NCBI GenBank assembly: GCA_026182355.1
Contig: JAPFBL010000068.1
Span: 372,001-436,000, forward strand
Direction: 5' to 3'
DNA length: 64,000 bases
Source: Hermatobates lingyangjiaoensis
Taxonomy: Eukaryota > Arthropoda > Insecta > Hemiptera > Hermatobatidae
Position numbers and translations under genes: made by a program. Of this stretch, positions 27,401 to 34,089 are shown piece by piece. Position 1 is the first letter of the stretch. Every line of letters begins with the position of its first letter. The notes beneath the pieces were generated by a model. It was not told the DNA's origin and did no database searches. It worked only from the letters and a program-made list of their open reading frames with translations.

Positions 27401-28133
27401 AAACAGTCATTGAAACTGAGTCCATGCGAGTTCGCATGGATGGCTACAGGATAGTTACTGCGTTGACCGACTGAAGCCCTATGACCATTCATACGAAGGC
27501 TCAACTTATTAGAAGTTAAGCCAACGTAAAAGGAGTCACACTGAGTGCAATCCAGTCGGTAAACACAGTTGCTCGAGGTACAGGAGGAATTGACCTGAAC
27601 CGGGTAGGAACTATGGTGGAGAGGGGAATCGAAGGAAGGATTAGGGTTTACAATCAGGCAAGTTTGACAGCCACGGCGTCCACATTGTTTCATTCCAGGA
27701 ACAGGATTGGAAGGCTGAGGGGTAATATGAGAGAAAATGCTTTTTAGATTGGCAGGTTTACGGTAGGAAATAGAAGGGGGGTGATTAAAGATGGAAGAAG
27801 TAGAAGTAGAAGTAGACAGAATCGGAAAAGACTCCTTAATAACAGCACGAAGCTTATAAGCGCCAGGGAAGTAGGTTGTCAGGAAGAAGGAAGTGTTACT
27901 TCTATCCCTCTTGGGTCTGGGTTGGTGGGAGATGTCAGCCGGTAAAACACGACTATCAATGAAGGAGCGAGGATAGCCTCGTTCAGAAAATTTGTCCTTT
28001 AAGAGGTTAAGGTGATGTCTGCGGTCTTGGAGATTATTGCAGATATTTAACCTCCTGATGACGACGATTGTCGAAATATCGATGTGAGTTATGTCTGTGT
28101 CTTTCTGTGTGTTTCCTTCGTTTTTTATTTTAT

Positions 28134-28178
<45 letters not shown>

Positions 28179-29678
28179 ACCATGATAAATGAAAAACGGT
28201 CTGGCAGGACAGATATCACTTAAAATAAACTGTGACACATAGACTGAAACATAACAAAGACTCACTTTTCAATATTTCGACCGCCATTACGGTCGAAATA
28301 TTAAAAAGTGAGTCTTTGTTATATTTCAGTCTATGTATCACAGTTTATTTAAGTATATATATATATATATAGCATAAAGAATAGAAGGCAGACAATTACA
28401 GTCAAAACTCAATTCAATATTTCGGCTTCCATCGTACCCATGAGAAGATGTGATGCTTTTGAGTGTCACTAGGCTACTGAGCATGCGTTATTGAGTTACT
28501 AGTCTCTAGCTACTGATGTTTATAATGGAAAAATTTAAATAATTTATTGACTTATATGAGATATGAGAGGACTAATATTTTTACATGTAAAAAAATCACT
28601 GCCAATTCACATAAATTTCTGTTACCTTCCATAGTATAATGGATTTGTTTCTCAAAATGTTCCTATGACAAAGAGAAAGAAAAGTGATTTTTATTAAATA
28701 CTAGAAAGCCATAAAATTTCCAGTTTAATAATTTTATAAAAGACCAAAAATTTAAAAACATAATTCAAAATTGAGAACATTATTTGAAGAATAATAAATT
28801 AACTATCCTATAATTAATAAATAATAAATAAACTAATAAATTATTTTGTAATGACATTTTTTCTTAGATGTTTCTGACATTTATCAGACAAAATAGGAAT
28901 ATTTTCAAGTTTTAAATGGGAAAATTTGTTTTAAATATTCAATGTATAAGGAGGTCATGTATGTAAGGGATCAACAGAATATTGGAACAAAAGCCGTGTT
29001 CTCCTGTAAGAGTTATTTTGTAACACGAAATCTACAGTTTCAATTTTCAAGAATGTTATTACTGCTGTAGTTATACTAATGATATTATATGTATTAGTGG
29101 TGTGATATACAAAAATAAACCTTATATATTGATAAGTGGTTCAATCACTATCTGTACTGCCTCCAGGAATGAAAAAGTGATAAACATTTCCCATTTATAT
29201 ATTTATATTATACCTAAATGGAACATTATATATTATATACCCAAGAAGTATGGTAATATATTTACTTATAGTAAAGTTGAGTGTAGACCACTCCAAATTT
29301 TTTCTCTATGTTGCTATGTCTGTTGCCCTTTGCAATGTTTAAATTGAATTAGGTGTTTATTAACTGTCTTTGTTCATTCTAAATAATCCTATTAATTGAG
29401 ATATAGTTTCAGACGATGAGGAGGAGATGGTGATGCAGCGATCAGTCTCCGAGAGAGAAAGGAGAGAAAAATGTTGCGATATTGGAAGTAGTCACTGTTC
29501 AAAAAGAAAACCTGCTCCTGCGCACAGTACACCCAATGTAACAGCCCTCACCGAAGGAGAGCTGCTCGACTTGTCAATTTTGCCCATCTTCCATAAACTA
29601 CTTACTGAGAGGAAGGGGGCCAATATTGCTAGTTGCCCGAATATTGCAATCAAGTGTGACATAGTGGAGTATCTGTAG
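6826..29678 (+). CDS. C-terminal part of an unrecognised coiled-coil, Ser/Pro-rich protein (5 exons, 5' end outside window)
   Basis: Five exons (6826-7072, 9068-9170, 21523-21754, 22819-23020, 29413-29678) join with phases 1, 2, 0 and 1 and give one open frame of about 350 residues ending in TAG. The first exon enters directly from a TTTTCAG acceptor, so the N-terminus lies before the window. The order is a charged coiled coil (HLEEKLKEAKGENQKW and following), an acidic/Ser-Pro linker, an Arg-rich, Pro-rich segment (THTPPPQRRTS), and a more conserved-looking tail with LTEGELLDLSILPIF, ending CDIVEYL. The terminal E-Y-L could be a class III PDZ ligand (inference). I do not recognise the family; a cytoskeletal or scaffold protein would fit the composition but is a guess. 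The introns (2.0, 12.4, 1.1 and 6.4 kb) hold SINEs, PLEs and other repeats. The reading-frame agreement across four junctions is the main evidence that this is a real gene. Confidence 0.72.
8393..8629 (+). mobile_element. tRNA-derived SINE, copy 1 (best tRNA-like head)
   Basis: The first 72 bases look like a tRNA: a perfect 7-bp acceptor pairing GGGCCAG/CTGGCCC, an A box TTAGCTCAGTGG and a B box GGTTCGATCC. A body follows (GACGTTAAGCCGTGGGCC, then ACAATGTCAGGTACTTGTTA) that recurs at 19402, 22566 and, inverted, 56815. The shared body after the head shows this is a SINE rather than a working tRNA gene. The imperfect T and anticodon stems agree with that. Confidence 0.82.
9068..9170 (+). CDS. 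Exon: acidic linker of the + strand gene
   Basis: A 103-bp exon between GTTCCAG and GTAAGT. It continues the phase-1 frame from the previous exon (S-G-T-E-I-T-D-I-P-S-L...) and ends with two spare bases (phase 2). A second acceptor nine bases further in (TTTCAG at 9071-9076) keeps the same frame, so the exact start is uncertain by three residues. Confidence 0.68.
9508..9735. mobile_element. Fold-back element, PLE-like
   Basis: Inverted arms of ~95 bp. The left TTTGAGGAATGTCTGGTC pairs with the right GACCAGATAATCCTCAAA. TTCCGACATTTC pairs with GAAACGTCCGAAGAC, and CATTTATATTTTCATTG-type sequence matches on both sides. The centre is near 9622. The style matches the other fold-backs here, but no coding remains and the family assignment is tentative. 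Confidence 0.5.
9736..12767. other. Intron of the + strand gene, mostly unremarkable
   Basis: AT-rich intron. Apart from the candidate exon at 11449-11579 I see no coding content. The patch at 10755-10815 is G-rich and might be a transposon end, but nothing pairs with it. Confidence 0.4.
11449..11579 (+). CDS. Candidate cassette or alternative 3' exon of the + strand gene
   Basis: A 131-bp segment between TTGATGCAG and GTGAGT, open in the phase (2) left by the exon at 9068-9170. It is unusually GC-rich for the intron and encodes a plausible segment containing LPVMEVIPMTGPQNLLYALP. It leaves phase 1, which does not fit the exon at 21523 (that join would reach a stop). So it would need another exon not seen here, or be an alternative last exon: reading through the donor meets a stop within about 30 bases. 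It may instead be chance. Confidence 0.35.
12942..12990 (-). ncRNA. Hammerhead-like motif in left PLE arm
   Basis: On the - strand: CTGATGT, then GGCTAATGTGAGCC forming a 4-bp stem, then GAAA and GCTTGTG. This is the order of a hammerhead core (CUGANGA, stem II, GAAA), with the last base of the first box changed to U. The right arm (13692-13730) has TTGATGA...GAAA. PLEs are known to carry hammerhead motifs in their terminal repeats. Both copies are probably weakened. Confidence 0.5.
13237..13557 (-). pseudogene. PLE GIY-YIG endonuclease domain, one nonsense mutation
   Basis: A 107-codon frame ending TAA. It reads HEYKCTTGDC, then LPSKYLGLTTTKLSR, a TGA stop where Arg is expected (13426-13428), then LTLHLAGGTPKSHAEE and ILEAIYVKEYNPSLNIQS. 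This matches the C-terminal GIY-YIG endonuclease of PLEs (the 'YxGxTTTxLSRRL' and 'EAxxIxxxxPSLNxQ' blocks). One CpG-type change (CGA to TGA) accounts for the stop, so decay is modest. The + strand ORF over it is a shadow. Confidence 0.85.
13597..13686 (+). pseudogene. PLE reverse-transcriptase fragment
   Basis: Thirty open codons reading PFLDVLVHQTNQHFTTEVYR, then KPNSIGLCLN. This is the conserved 'FLDVLVxRxxxxFxTxVYRKPTxTGLxLN' block of Penelope-type reverse transcriptases. It is truncated on both sides and runs opposite to the nearby GIY-YIG fragment. Confidence 0.8.
14085..14410. mobile_element. PLE remnants, family B
   Basis: The 14095-14225 part carries GAACACACTTACTGTCTCTG near its left end and TTAGAGACGGTAAGTG at its right, with a hammerhead core CTGATGA at 14174. 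A second decayed piece at 14280-14410 on the other strand has TCTCTAATCTTTGGTTTGAAC. Both match the palindrome at 3701-3990. Confidence 0.55.
14165..14215 (+). ncRNA. Hammerhead-like motif, family B
   Basis: CTGATGA (14174-14180), then CGGTTGAACC as a short stem, then AAAA in place of GAAA, then ATTAGAGACGGTAAG. The first box is intact and the second has lost its G pairing context. Confidence 0.45.
14694..16760. mobile_element. Possible hAT-type element, non-coding
   Basis: The left edge TAGTGGTGGGACAATTCTT loosely mirrors the right edge, read on the other strand as TAGTGTCGAATGATTAATC. Both edges are followed by repeated GATTCCGATTC-like motifs (14785-14800, 16690-16745), as in subterminal repeats of hAT elements. 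No transposase and no convincing 8-bp target duplication are visible. The interior has a C-run (15620-15632), repeated ACACCAATTATGTGGG units (15750-15810) and three CAGCTGGTTCTTA units (16095-16140). Confidence 0.3.
16095..16142 (+). repeat. Short tandem repeat of AACAGCTGGTTCTTA
   Basis: Three consecutive near-identical ~15-17-bp units between 16095 and 16142. No function is apparent. Confidence 0.7.
17815..18360. mobile_element. PLE remnants: family A arm, GIY-YIG-linker fragment, family B arm
   Basis: 17818-17930 is a family A arm on the - strand (GACGTTTCGGTTTTATTTA...CATAGGCAGAAG). 18000-18180 on the - strand has SHVSKGVQLCGRRGSLACP, comparable to GMKQCGRRGCQTC of the PLE at 27277-28050, so it is the Cys-rich linker before a GIY-YIG domain. 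18260-18360 is a family B arm with an intact hammerhead core. A (TA)n tract follows at 18398-18425. Confidence 0.6.
18310..18360 (+). ncRNA. Hammerhead ribozyme motif, family B (intact core)
   Basis: CTGATGA (18319-18325), then CAGCTCAACC, then GAAA (18336-18339), then ATTAGAGACAGTAAGTGTG. Both conserved boxes are intact. The stem between them is short and imperfect. PLE terminal repeats are known to carry minimal hammerheads. Self-cleavage is not shown. Confidence 0.55.
18398..18960. repeat. (TA)n followed by a ~530-bp polypurine (GA-rich) tract
   Basis: After (TA)n at 18398-18425 the + strand is almost all A and G to about 18960: GAGA repeats first, then imperfect purine-rich sequence. The two - strand ORFs of Ser, Leu, Phe and Tyr are this tract read on its pyrimidine strand and are not genes. 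Confidence 0.9.
19402..19632 (+). mobile_element. tRNA-derived SINE, copy 2
   Basis: A degenerate tRNA head (B box GGGGTTCAATACCC), then the same body as the copy at 8393, including TACGATATCAGGTACTCGTT and AAAGATCGCTACT. A CT-rich microsatellite follows at 19736-19762. Both overlapping ORFs are spurious. Confidence 0.75.
19763..21522. other. Intron, no feature recognised
   Basis: AT-rich intron sequence of the + strand gene. The 91-codon ORF at 20808 has no splice context or recognisable domain and I do not support it. Confidence 0.4.
21523..21754 (+). CDS. Exon: Ser/Pro-rich linker of the + strand gene
   Basis: A 232-bp exon after ATTAAAG. The two bases carried from exon 9068-9170 restore the frame (K-K-K-A-S-F-S-A-L-K...), avoiding the stops of the other frames. 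It contains an acidic FPPPSLVTPPS segment and a Ser-rich stretch. Two donors, GTAAAG at 21749 and GTTTGT at 21755, both leave phase 0, so the protein may differ by two residues. Confidence 0.72.
22566..22690 (+). mobile_element. tRNA-derived SINE, copy 3, head lost
   Basis: Contains CTGTACAATGTCAGGTACTC and GTTAAAGATACTGC, then the body sequence AGGTAAAATTTAAGCTCC shared with the other copies. The tRNA-like head is missing or unrecognisable. It lies in the intron before the exon at 22819. Confidence 0.65.
22819..23020 (+). CDS. Exon: Arg/Pro-rich segment of the + strand gene
   Basis: A 202-bp exon between GATTGCAG and GTCAGT, read in phase 0. It encodes a basic, Pro-rich stretch with SLRRRSSTTPRQ and TPPPQRRTSIPGRR, then DELWLTQRHH. 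The basic Ser/Thr-Pro composition looks like phosphorylation-rich linker. It leaves one base that joins the last exon to give Tyr-Asp-Glu-Glu-Glu. The opposite-strand ORF here is a shadow. Confidence 0.7.
23957..24450. mobile_element. Possible hAT-like MITE
   Basis: The left edge CAGCCGTCGCCAATCTTTAG and the right edge, read on the other strand as CATAGTCGCCAATTTTGG, form a short terminal inverted repeat. Just inside, TGGACCACTAA (left) and GCGGACCACC (right) are inverted subterminal repeats. It is 494 bp with no coding. No clear 8-bp target duplication was seen. Confidence 0.45.
24500..26259. other. Intron with one PLE scrap
   Basis: At 24808-24840 the sequence ACGAAGACCGCTTGTTATGG followed by CTGAAAGATCTTA is a decayed family C hammerhead segment, preceded by a Lys/Glu-rich open stretch. 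The rest is AT-rich and unexplained. Confidence 0.4.
26309..26638 (+). repeat. 165-bp tandem duplication
   Basis: Two adjacent 165-bp units, TCAATCAGTCTTGGTGTGAC to GCGGTCTTCG, with no differences noticed by eye. The identity points to a recent duplication of one arm of the PLE fold-back. Confidence 0.85.
26690..26740 (+). ncRNA. Hammerhead ribozyme motif, family C
   Basis: CTGACGA (26695-26701), then ACCGCTTGTTACGGT giving a ~4-5-bp stem II with a loop, then GAAA (26720-26723) and GATCTTAGTC. This fits the CUGANGA...GAAA hammerhead core. An inverted copy lies in the left arm near 26614-26642. Confidence 0.6.
26904..26955 (-). ncRNA. Hammerhead ribozyme motif, family D
   Basis: On the - strand: CTGATGA (26944-26950), CGACGATTGTCG (4-bp stem II with a GATT loop), AAA completing GAAA, then TATCGATGTGAG. 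Both boxes and the stem are intact. Known PLE hammerheads have this minimal shape. Cleavage is not shown. Confidence 0.68.
27277..28050 (-). CDS. PLE C-terminal polypeptide with GIY-YIG endonuclease domain (5'-truncated)
   Basis: About 258 open codons with no stop from the junction near 28050 down to TAA. The frame continues well before the Met at 27693. The order is an RT-connector region (ERGYPRSFIDSRVLPADISH, then SFFLTTYFPGAYKLR), a Ser/Thr-rich link, a Cys cluster MKQCGRRGCQTC, then the GIY-YIG domain VYRLDCTQCDSFYVGLTSNK with LSLRMNGHR, and a C-terminus SEEAYICLLDARSSPGLNLN. In PLEs this domain nicks target DNA for reverse transcription. Here the RT core is missing, so the fragment cannot mobilise itself. 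The clean frame implies a young copy. Part of it recurs at 60815-60981. Confidence 0.85.
   Translation of the reverse strand, partial: LNICNNLQDRRHHLNLLKDKFSERGYPRSFIDSRVLPADISHQPRPKRDRSNTSFFLTTYFPGAYKLRAVIKESFPILSTSTSTSSIFNHPPSISYRKPANLKSIFSHITPQPSNPVPGMKQCGRRGCQTCLIVNPNPSFDSPLHHSSYPVQVNSSCTSSNCVYRLDCTQCDSFYVGLTSNKLSLRMNGHRASVGQRSNYPVAIHANSHGLSFNDCFRVQILKQIPESNNKVTLRASEEAYICLLDARSSPGLNLNR
28051..28102 (+). ncRNA. Hammerhead ribozyme motif, family D
   Basis: The same motif as at 26904 but on the + strand: CTGATGA at 28055-28061 and GAAA at 28073-28076. It closes the inverted arrangement around the GIY-YIG fragment. Confidence 0.68.
28138..28372. mobile_element. Near-perfect hairpin, family E, between (TA)n tracts
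   Basis: The hairpin at 28219-28353 has 64-base arms and a 6-base loop (CCATTA). The arms include AATATTTCGACCG / CGGTCGAAATATT and GACTCACTTTT / AAAAAGTGAGTC. The GGTCGAAATATT segment resembles the GAAA side of family D hammerheads, but no CUGANGA box is present. (TA)n lies on both sides (28138-28180, 28354-28372). Confidence 0.65.
28373..29412. other. Intron, PLE-like scrap then plain AT-rich DNA
   Basis: At 28410-28450 TCAATATTTCGGCTTCCATC is the remnant of another PLE arm next to (TA)n. The remainder up to the last exon has no recognisable feature. Confidence 0.4.
29413..29678 (+). CDS. Terminal coding exon of the + strand gene
   Basis: Starts after TAGTTTCAG and ends at a TAG stop. It encodes an acidic start, a charged stretch (RSVSERERREKCC), then LTEGELLDLSILPIF-HKLLTERKG and a terminal CDIVEYL. 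The second half looks like a conserved folded or helical tail. No convincing poly(A) signal was assigned in the AT-rich sequence that follows. Confidence 0.75.
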
Positions 29679-30100
29679 ACTTGTAAGTGAACGCTTGCCC
29701 CATTCATGTTAACAACCATTGGAGTCATAAAGGCTGCCTGTTCAGTTAAGCAAATTCCACTTCCTAACCGCTACCAGCCAATATGCAAACAAAATAACTT
29801 TCTACACTCCCCTCCATTCTCTTTTTATTCTTTTCTTTTGATTTATAAAATGCAATATTATTACTTATACTGCTTACAGACCATTCATTATTATAGTTTT
29901 GTATATATCAAGGAAATCACCACTAAATAAGTTCTGAAGCACTTTCAATGTTCCTCATTTTTAAAAGAATTAATTTAATTATTCCAAAGGGTACTTTGAA
30001 AAAAAGTCAACACTGGAAACCTCCTTGTATTCTTTCCTTTTCTTTTACCATTTTTAGCGATAATTTCCTTGATTATAGAGTCACCTGTTTTTATTGTGAC

Positions 30101-30173
30101 ATATATATATATATATATGGATTAATTTACCACAATGAAAACAATTTTTTAAAACATTGTGGTAAATTAATCC
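30101..30173. repeat. (TA)n plus 19-bp perfect inverted repeat
   Basis: GGATTAATTTACCACAATG (30119-30137) is perfectly inverted at 30155-30173 around a 17-base AT-rich loop, directly after a (TA)n tract (30101-30118). Confidence 0.75.
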
Positions 30174-30224
30174 ATCTATTATATCAAGTGTTATTTTGAT
30201 TATTATTTATATATATATACGATT

Positions 30225-31545
30225 AAAGTGGAATAGTTCATGAAAAACATTAAATTAATTCATTAACTTTCGGAGTAAAACACTCAGAGAAATACACATA
30301 CAGTATGAACTGTGATGACTCACTCCACTATTTCGATATCCCTCGTAGTCAGAAGAAAAGTAGTTTGATATACGTCTAGGTGCTGACCGACAAACAGTCC
30401 AATAAACAAATCAGCGTTTCGCCTTCAATCTAGGAGGCGGAAAGAGAAAAAAACAGTGGAATAAAAAGGAGACTATACATAGAGACAAAATATAGCAATA
30501 CACAAATAAAAAAAAATAATAATACAGGGAATTAGTAAAATAACAGATAATTAATAAAATCAAAAACTTTATAAATTAATAACTTCAAGAAATAACACAT
30601 GAATGATAAATTTAAAAAAACTAGCTGATCAGGCACCAAGGAAACTAATATACCTTAAACTCTTAAGGTAGCATGCATGTTGGGAACAAGGACCTCATTA
30701 AAGGTTTGGACTTAGAAACAGTAAATTAAACGAGAGCAGAGAGTTCATGGATAGCAAGAGGAAAGTTGCTGCACTGACCGACGAAAGTCCTATAACAATT
30801 AATACCAAGGCTTAGCTTAGTAAAAGCCCAATCGATAAAAAAAAATAAATTCTGTCACTCTTTTCACCTCAGTTCTTGTTTTACTAGCCGACTTCGTTAT
30901 AAAACACATTGCCTTTTGGTTTGATGGTTGTGATTATCTTTAACCTACGGGACTACTACGGGTGTAATTATGGTTCTTTCCTTTGATAATTTATTTATAA
31001 GTAAATCAGAGCAACTTTCCTTTCAGTGGTCGATATCTTCTGTTTAATACATCCGTTTCATTGGCATCTTTCGGCCTCATCGTAATCATGAATTTGAAAT
31101 ACCTTCTCTTCCATATCTTTTACACAAGATGTTTCTAAAAGTTTCATGTTTCTTGTAGCTTTATTTCTATTCTTGATGTTATTATTGCCATAGACAATTA
31201 CCACATTTCCCTTTTATTTACTTAAAATCTTGCAATACTCAGAGTACCTCCATTATAACAGTTATAAACCTCGTCATGTTAAGAAGGTATACTTAGATCC
31301 TGCCAGTTCCCATCCACCATATTCATAACAATAGTAAATAGCTTAGGTCTACTCAAACCTTTTAAGAGGAAATATTCAGTACGAGGCTACCCTTGCTCTT
31401 TTAATGAAAGTTGTGTTTTACCTTCTGAGATACCTCAACACTCTACGTCTTTGGAAGAATAGACCGTTAAAAGGGTTGAAATATTAAATGTGAGTCCAAG
31501 TATCTGTTTTTCATTCGTGTTTCATTAAGTTATCAAAGTATAAAT
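30225..31545. mobile_element. Decayed PLE copy
   Basis: On the - strand, 30650-30835 keeps weak GIY-YIG-end similarity: TKLSLGINCYRTFVGQCSNF and PLAIHEL, with stops. A - strand hammerhead remnant with a changed first box (CTGACTA...GAAA) lies at 30325-30355. On the + strand, 31375-31440 reads ...RGYPCSFNESCVLPSEI, the same connector block as ERGYPRSFIDSRVLPADI at 27277-28050. GGGTTGAAATATTAAATGTG near 31480 is the opposite terminal arm. It is an old version of the same inverted arrangement. Confidence 0.6.
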
Positions 31546-31624
31546 ATATATACTCTGTAAAATTTAAAAAATCTTCCAAAATGTTCAATAATAGTTCAGA
31601 TGTAAACTATAGAATAACATAATA

Positions 31625-31760
31625 GATTAACAAATAGGCAAAAATTGTTGTTTCACTGTCATCAGGAGGAAGAAATAAAAGAAGACCGCAGGTTGACTTC
31701 CTTCGATGACGGTTAAACCAAATATTTGTTACCGTAAGTGTTCCAATCTTTTGTCTTTGT
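31625..31760. mobile_element. PLE terminal remnants with short hammerhead-like core
   Basis: On the - strand CTGATGA (31659-31665), CAGT, then GAAA (31651-31654). The stem between them is only about two bases, so it is probably inactive. On the + strand, 31700-31745 has GATGACGGTTAAACCAAATA and TTGTTACCGTAAGTG, a family B arm. Confidence 0.45.
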
Positions 31761-31774
31761 TCTCTGTTTATATA

Positions 31775-32172
31775 TATAAATGATCAAACCACAATAAGAA
31801 ATGGGAAAACAAGACTAAGATCTTTCAGCCGTAACAAGAGGTCTTCGTCAGATTCAAAAACCCAACTAAAACACTAGATTCAGAAAACATCTGGTGAGGG
31901 GTTGAGAAGAGTGGGAGGGAAGATGGTATTTTAAAAGGGTGAAAGCGCAGGAAAGGACTAATGTCCAGGAAGGGATGTTTGGGGAAACAAAGGATTACAG
32001 TAAGAAAGAGTAAAAAACTATCTGCTAGCTGTCAACTCTCTTGACAGTGTTTCAGTTGGGTTTTTGACTCTGACGAAGACCTCTTGTCACGGTTGAAAGA
32101 TCTTAGTCTTGTTTTCCCATTTTCTTATTGTGGTTTGATCATTGATTGTTATTTCACGTGTTTATGTGAAAT

Positions 32173-32206
<34 letters not shown>
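31775..32206. mobile_element. PLE fold-back, family C, with leader spacer
   Basis: Inverted arms GATCAAACCACAATAAGAAA (left) and its complement (right, ending TGTTTATGTGAAATC before (TA)n at 32175-32206). Each arm carries a family C hammerhead segment (TCTTCGTCAG / CTGACGAAGACC). The spacer 31880-32045 is the inverse of 60022-60145, showing the sequence that normally precedes the right arm. Confidence 0.7.
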
Positions 32207-32211
<5 letters not shown>

Positions 32212-32329
32212 TTTACCTTCCTGTAACAATATATATATATTGTTACAGTATAAAATACATACATTTTTTTACTGTAAATCTTCTAAGTTCTTTGCTTTCT
32301 ATCATATATTGTATATAACAAGATTTCAC

Positions 32330-32660
32330 AAAAACACGTGAAATAAAAATCAATGTCTAAACCACAGTAAGAAAATTTGAAAATAGACTAAGATCATTCA
32401 ACGAAAACAAGTGGTCTTGGTCAGAGTCCATCTGATACTGCATTATTTAGTATCAGTAGTCGGTGTCAGTATATATATAATCAGTATTTAGTATCAGTAG
32501 TCGGTATCAGTATACATATAATCAGTATTTAGTATCAGTTGGACTCTAACGAAGAACACTTGTTTTGGTTAAAGATCTTAGTCATTTTTCTGATATTCTC
32601 ACTGTCGTTTAGACGTCGATATATGTTTTGTTTATTTCTTTATATATAATTAAAAATGTA
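32330..32660. mobile_element. Decayed family C fold-back with internal ~50-bp tandem repeat
   Basis: The arms (GAAAACAAGTGGTCTTGGTC left, GAAGAACACTTGTTTTGGTT right) are diverged copies of family C. The centre (32447-32540) holds a repeat TATTTAGTATCAGTAGTCGG in a ~50-bp tandem unit, present about 2.3 times. Confidence 0.55.
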
Positions 32661-32675
32661 GCCTTCATTTGCAGA

Positions 32676-33160
32676 AACTTACTTCTTGTTAGGTTTCTCT
32701 GTCTTCCTGTATAATGTTTTTGTTATGTATCTAAAATAGATAACATACTTCCTACTGTCAACATGTTTCAACTCTTTCCGAGCGATCATCGGGGCGAGAA
32801 TGATTTTCTTTAAAAGCAAACTAAATTATGAGGATTAAATTTGTTTTTTCATGGTTGGGGTTGAGTGATCGGCCGAAATGGTCGCTACTGTTACCTGGGT
32901 CGGCTCTGCTTGGTCTTGTACAAAACATTTTATGAATTAAAACAACTTTAATCCTCCTAACTGACTTTCCTTTGCCTACTTAAAAGGAAAAGCTTTGGAG
33001 AATAATTCTAGTCTCAAAGATGTCTCTAGGAAGGAGTTAAAACATGTTGACAGTATGAAGTACGAGTATGTTATCTAGCCTAGATGCAATAACGAAAACG
33101 TTATTCAGAAAGACAGAGAAACTTAACAAGAAGCAAGTTTCTACAAATATTATAGTAATA
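32676..33160. mobile_element. Unclassified ~485-bp fold-back element
   Basis: Arms of >100 bp. The left ACTTACTTCTTGTTAGGTTT pairs with the right AACTTAACAAGAAGCAAGTT, and CTACTGTCAACATGTTTCAA pairs with TTAAAACATGTTGACAGTAT. The interior has GAGTGATCGGCCGAAATGGT and CTACTGTTACCTGG, and is GC-richer than its surroundings. It matches none of families A-E by eye. Confidence 0.6.
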
Positions 33161-33189
33161 TTTTTAATAATATTTGCTAACAGGAATGA

Positions 33190-33500
33190 ATGCTATCAAA
33201 ATTTACATATATATTAAGATTTCACAGGAAATAAAAATCAATTTCTAAACAGTAATAAATCGAAAATATGTAAACAGTAAAACCTTTCGATCAAAACAAG
33301 TGGGCTTGAAAGAAAAAATATTTTTTATGATTTTCTTACTATCCTTCAGACGTTGATTGTTATTTTACGCGCTTATTGAGAAATTTTCATATTTCTCAGT
33401 GAGAGTGAGAATCAAAATTTATAAGGAATTGGACAGTGCTCTGTGTTCAAATTAAAGTTTGAGCAGAGGTTCCGTTTTATTTAAAACTTATTAGTGATAT
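33190..33500. mobile_element. Decayed PLE arms (families C and A)
   Basis: 33220-33370 is an eroded family C pair (AAAACAAGTGGGCTTG; GTTATTTTACGCGCTTATTG). 33425-33490 is an eroded family A arm (TCCGTTTTATTTAAAACTTA). Confidence 0.4.
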
Positions 33501-33584
33501 AGGTATAGTAATATATTTTGTAATGTTTGTCAACAAAATATCTGGCGAATCCAGAAAGCTGATGTGGTTGATATCTTCAAATCA

Positions 33585-33800
33585 AGATGGGTGAGATTAG
33601 ACACGCATGGCTGAAAATATTATGAATACAAAGGTTTCTATGGAAAGAGAAAACGAAGGTGTCCCGGTATGACTTGGATGTGAGCAAGATCTGACACCAT
33701 AATTTTATGGTGTAAATGGAAGACAAAGATGCTGAACAGAGAAGAATGGAAAAAGAATAAACGGAAGCAGAAGTTTAAACCTATGTGGAATTTCATAGGC
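33585..33800 (+). pseudogene. Possible LINE C-terminal fragment
   Basis: In one + strand frame the sequence reads YEYKGFYGKRKRRCPGMTWM, a stop, then ...WCKWKTKMLNREEWKKNK. This resembles the 'GKRxRGRPxxTWxxD...DRxxWxK' end of several LINE reverse-transcriptase proteins. It is short, interrupted and not diagnostic of a clade. Confidence 0.35.
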
Positions 33801-34089
33801 AGAAGGATGAATGTTGAAAATGAAAAACAATTACCTGTTACATTAGATGTTTAAATTGAGTAAGAGTGAAAGTTTTAAAACACAACTCTGATCTGGGCAG
33901 TTGTATTCTTCAATATATATTTCTAACCTCTAATGTACATAATATTTTCATTTTTGAAATCTCATTATTCTGCTTAAACTGAAAGCAAGTTTTCACTTAA
34001 ACTAAACCATCAGATTTGAAAGTTCGATTAGATTTGGAAAACTTAACCAAGTTCTGAAGATTTGTGTATCACGAATCAGAATTGTTAGT

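Larger units (their letters stand above)
26837..28140 (-). mobile_element. PLE copy, family D, with open GIY-YIG end, between inverted hammerhead arms
   Basis: From left to right: an inverted terminal segment with a - strand hammerhead (26904-26955); ~300 bp including A/T-simple TAAATAAA repeats (27160-27265); a - strand reading frame (27277-~28050) for the PLE C-terminus; then, abruptly, the same hammerhead segment on the + strand (28051-28140) running into (TA)n (28138-28180). Only the 3' part of the element is present. The inverted flank suggests a truncated, inversion-type insertion. Confidence 0.8.
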
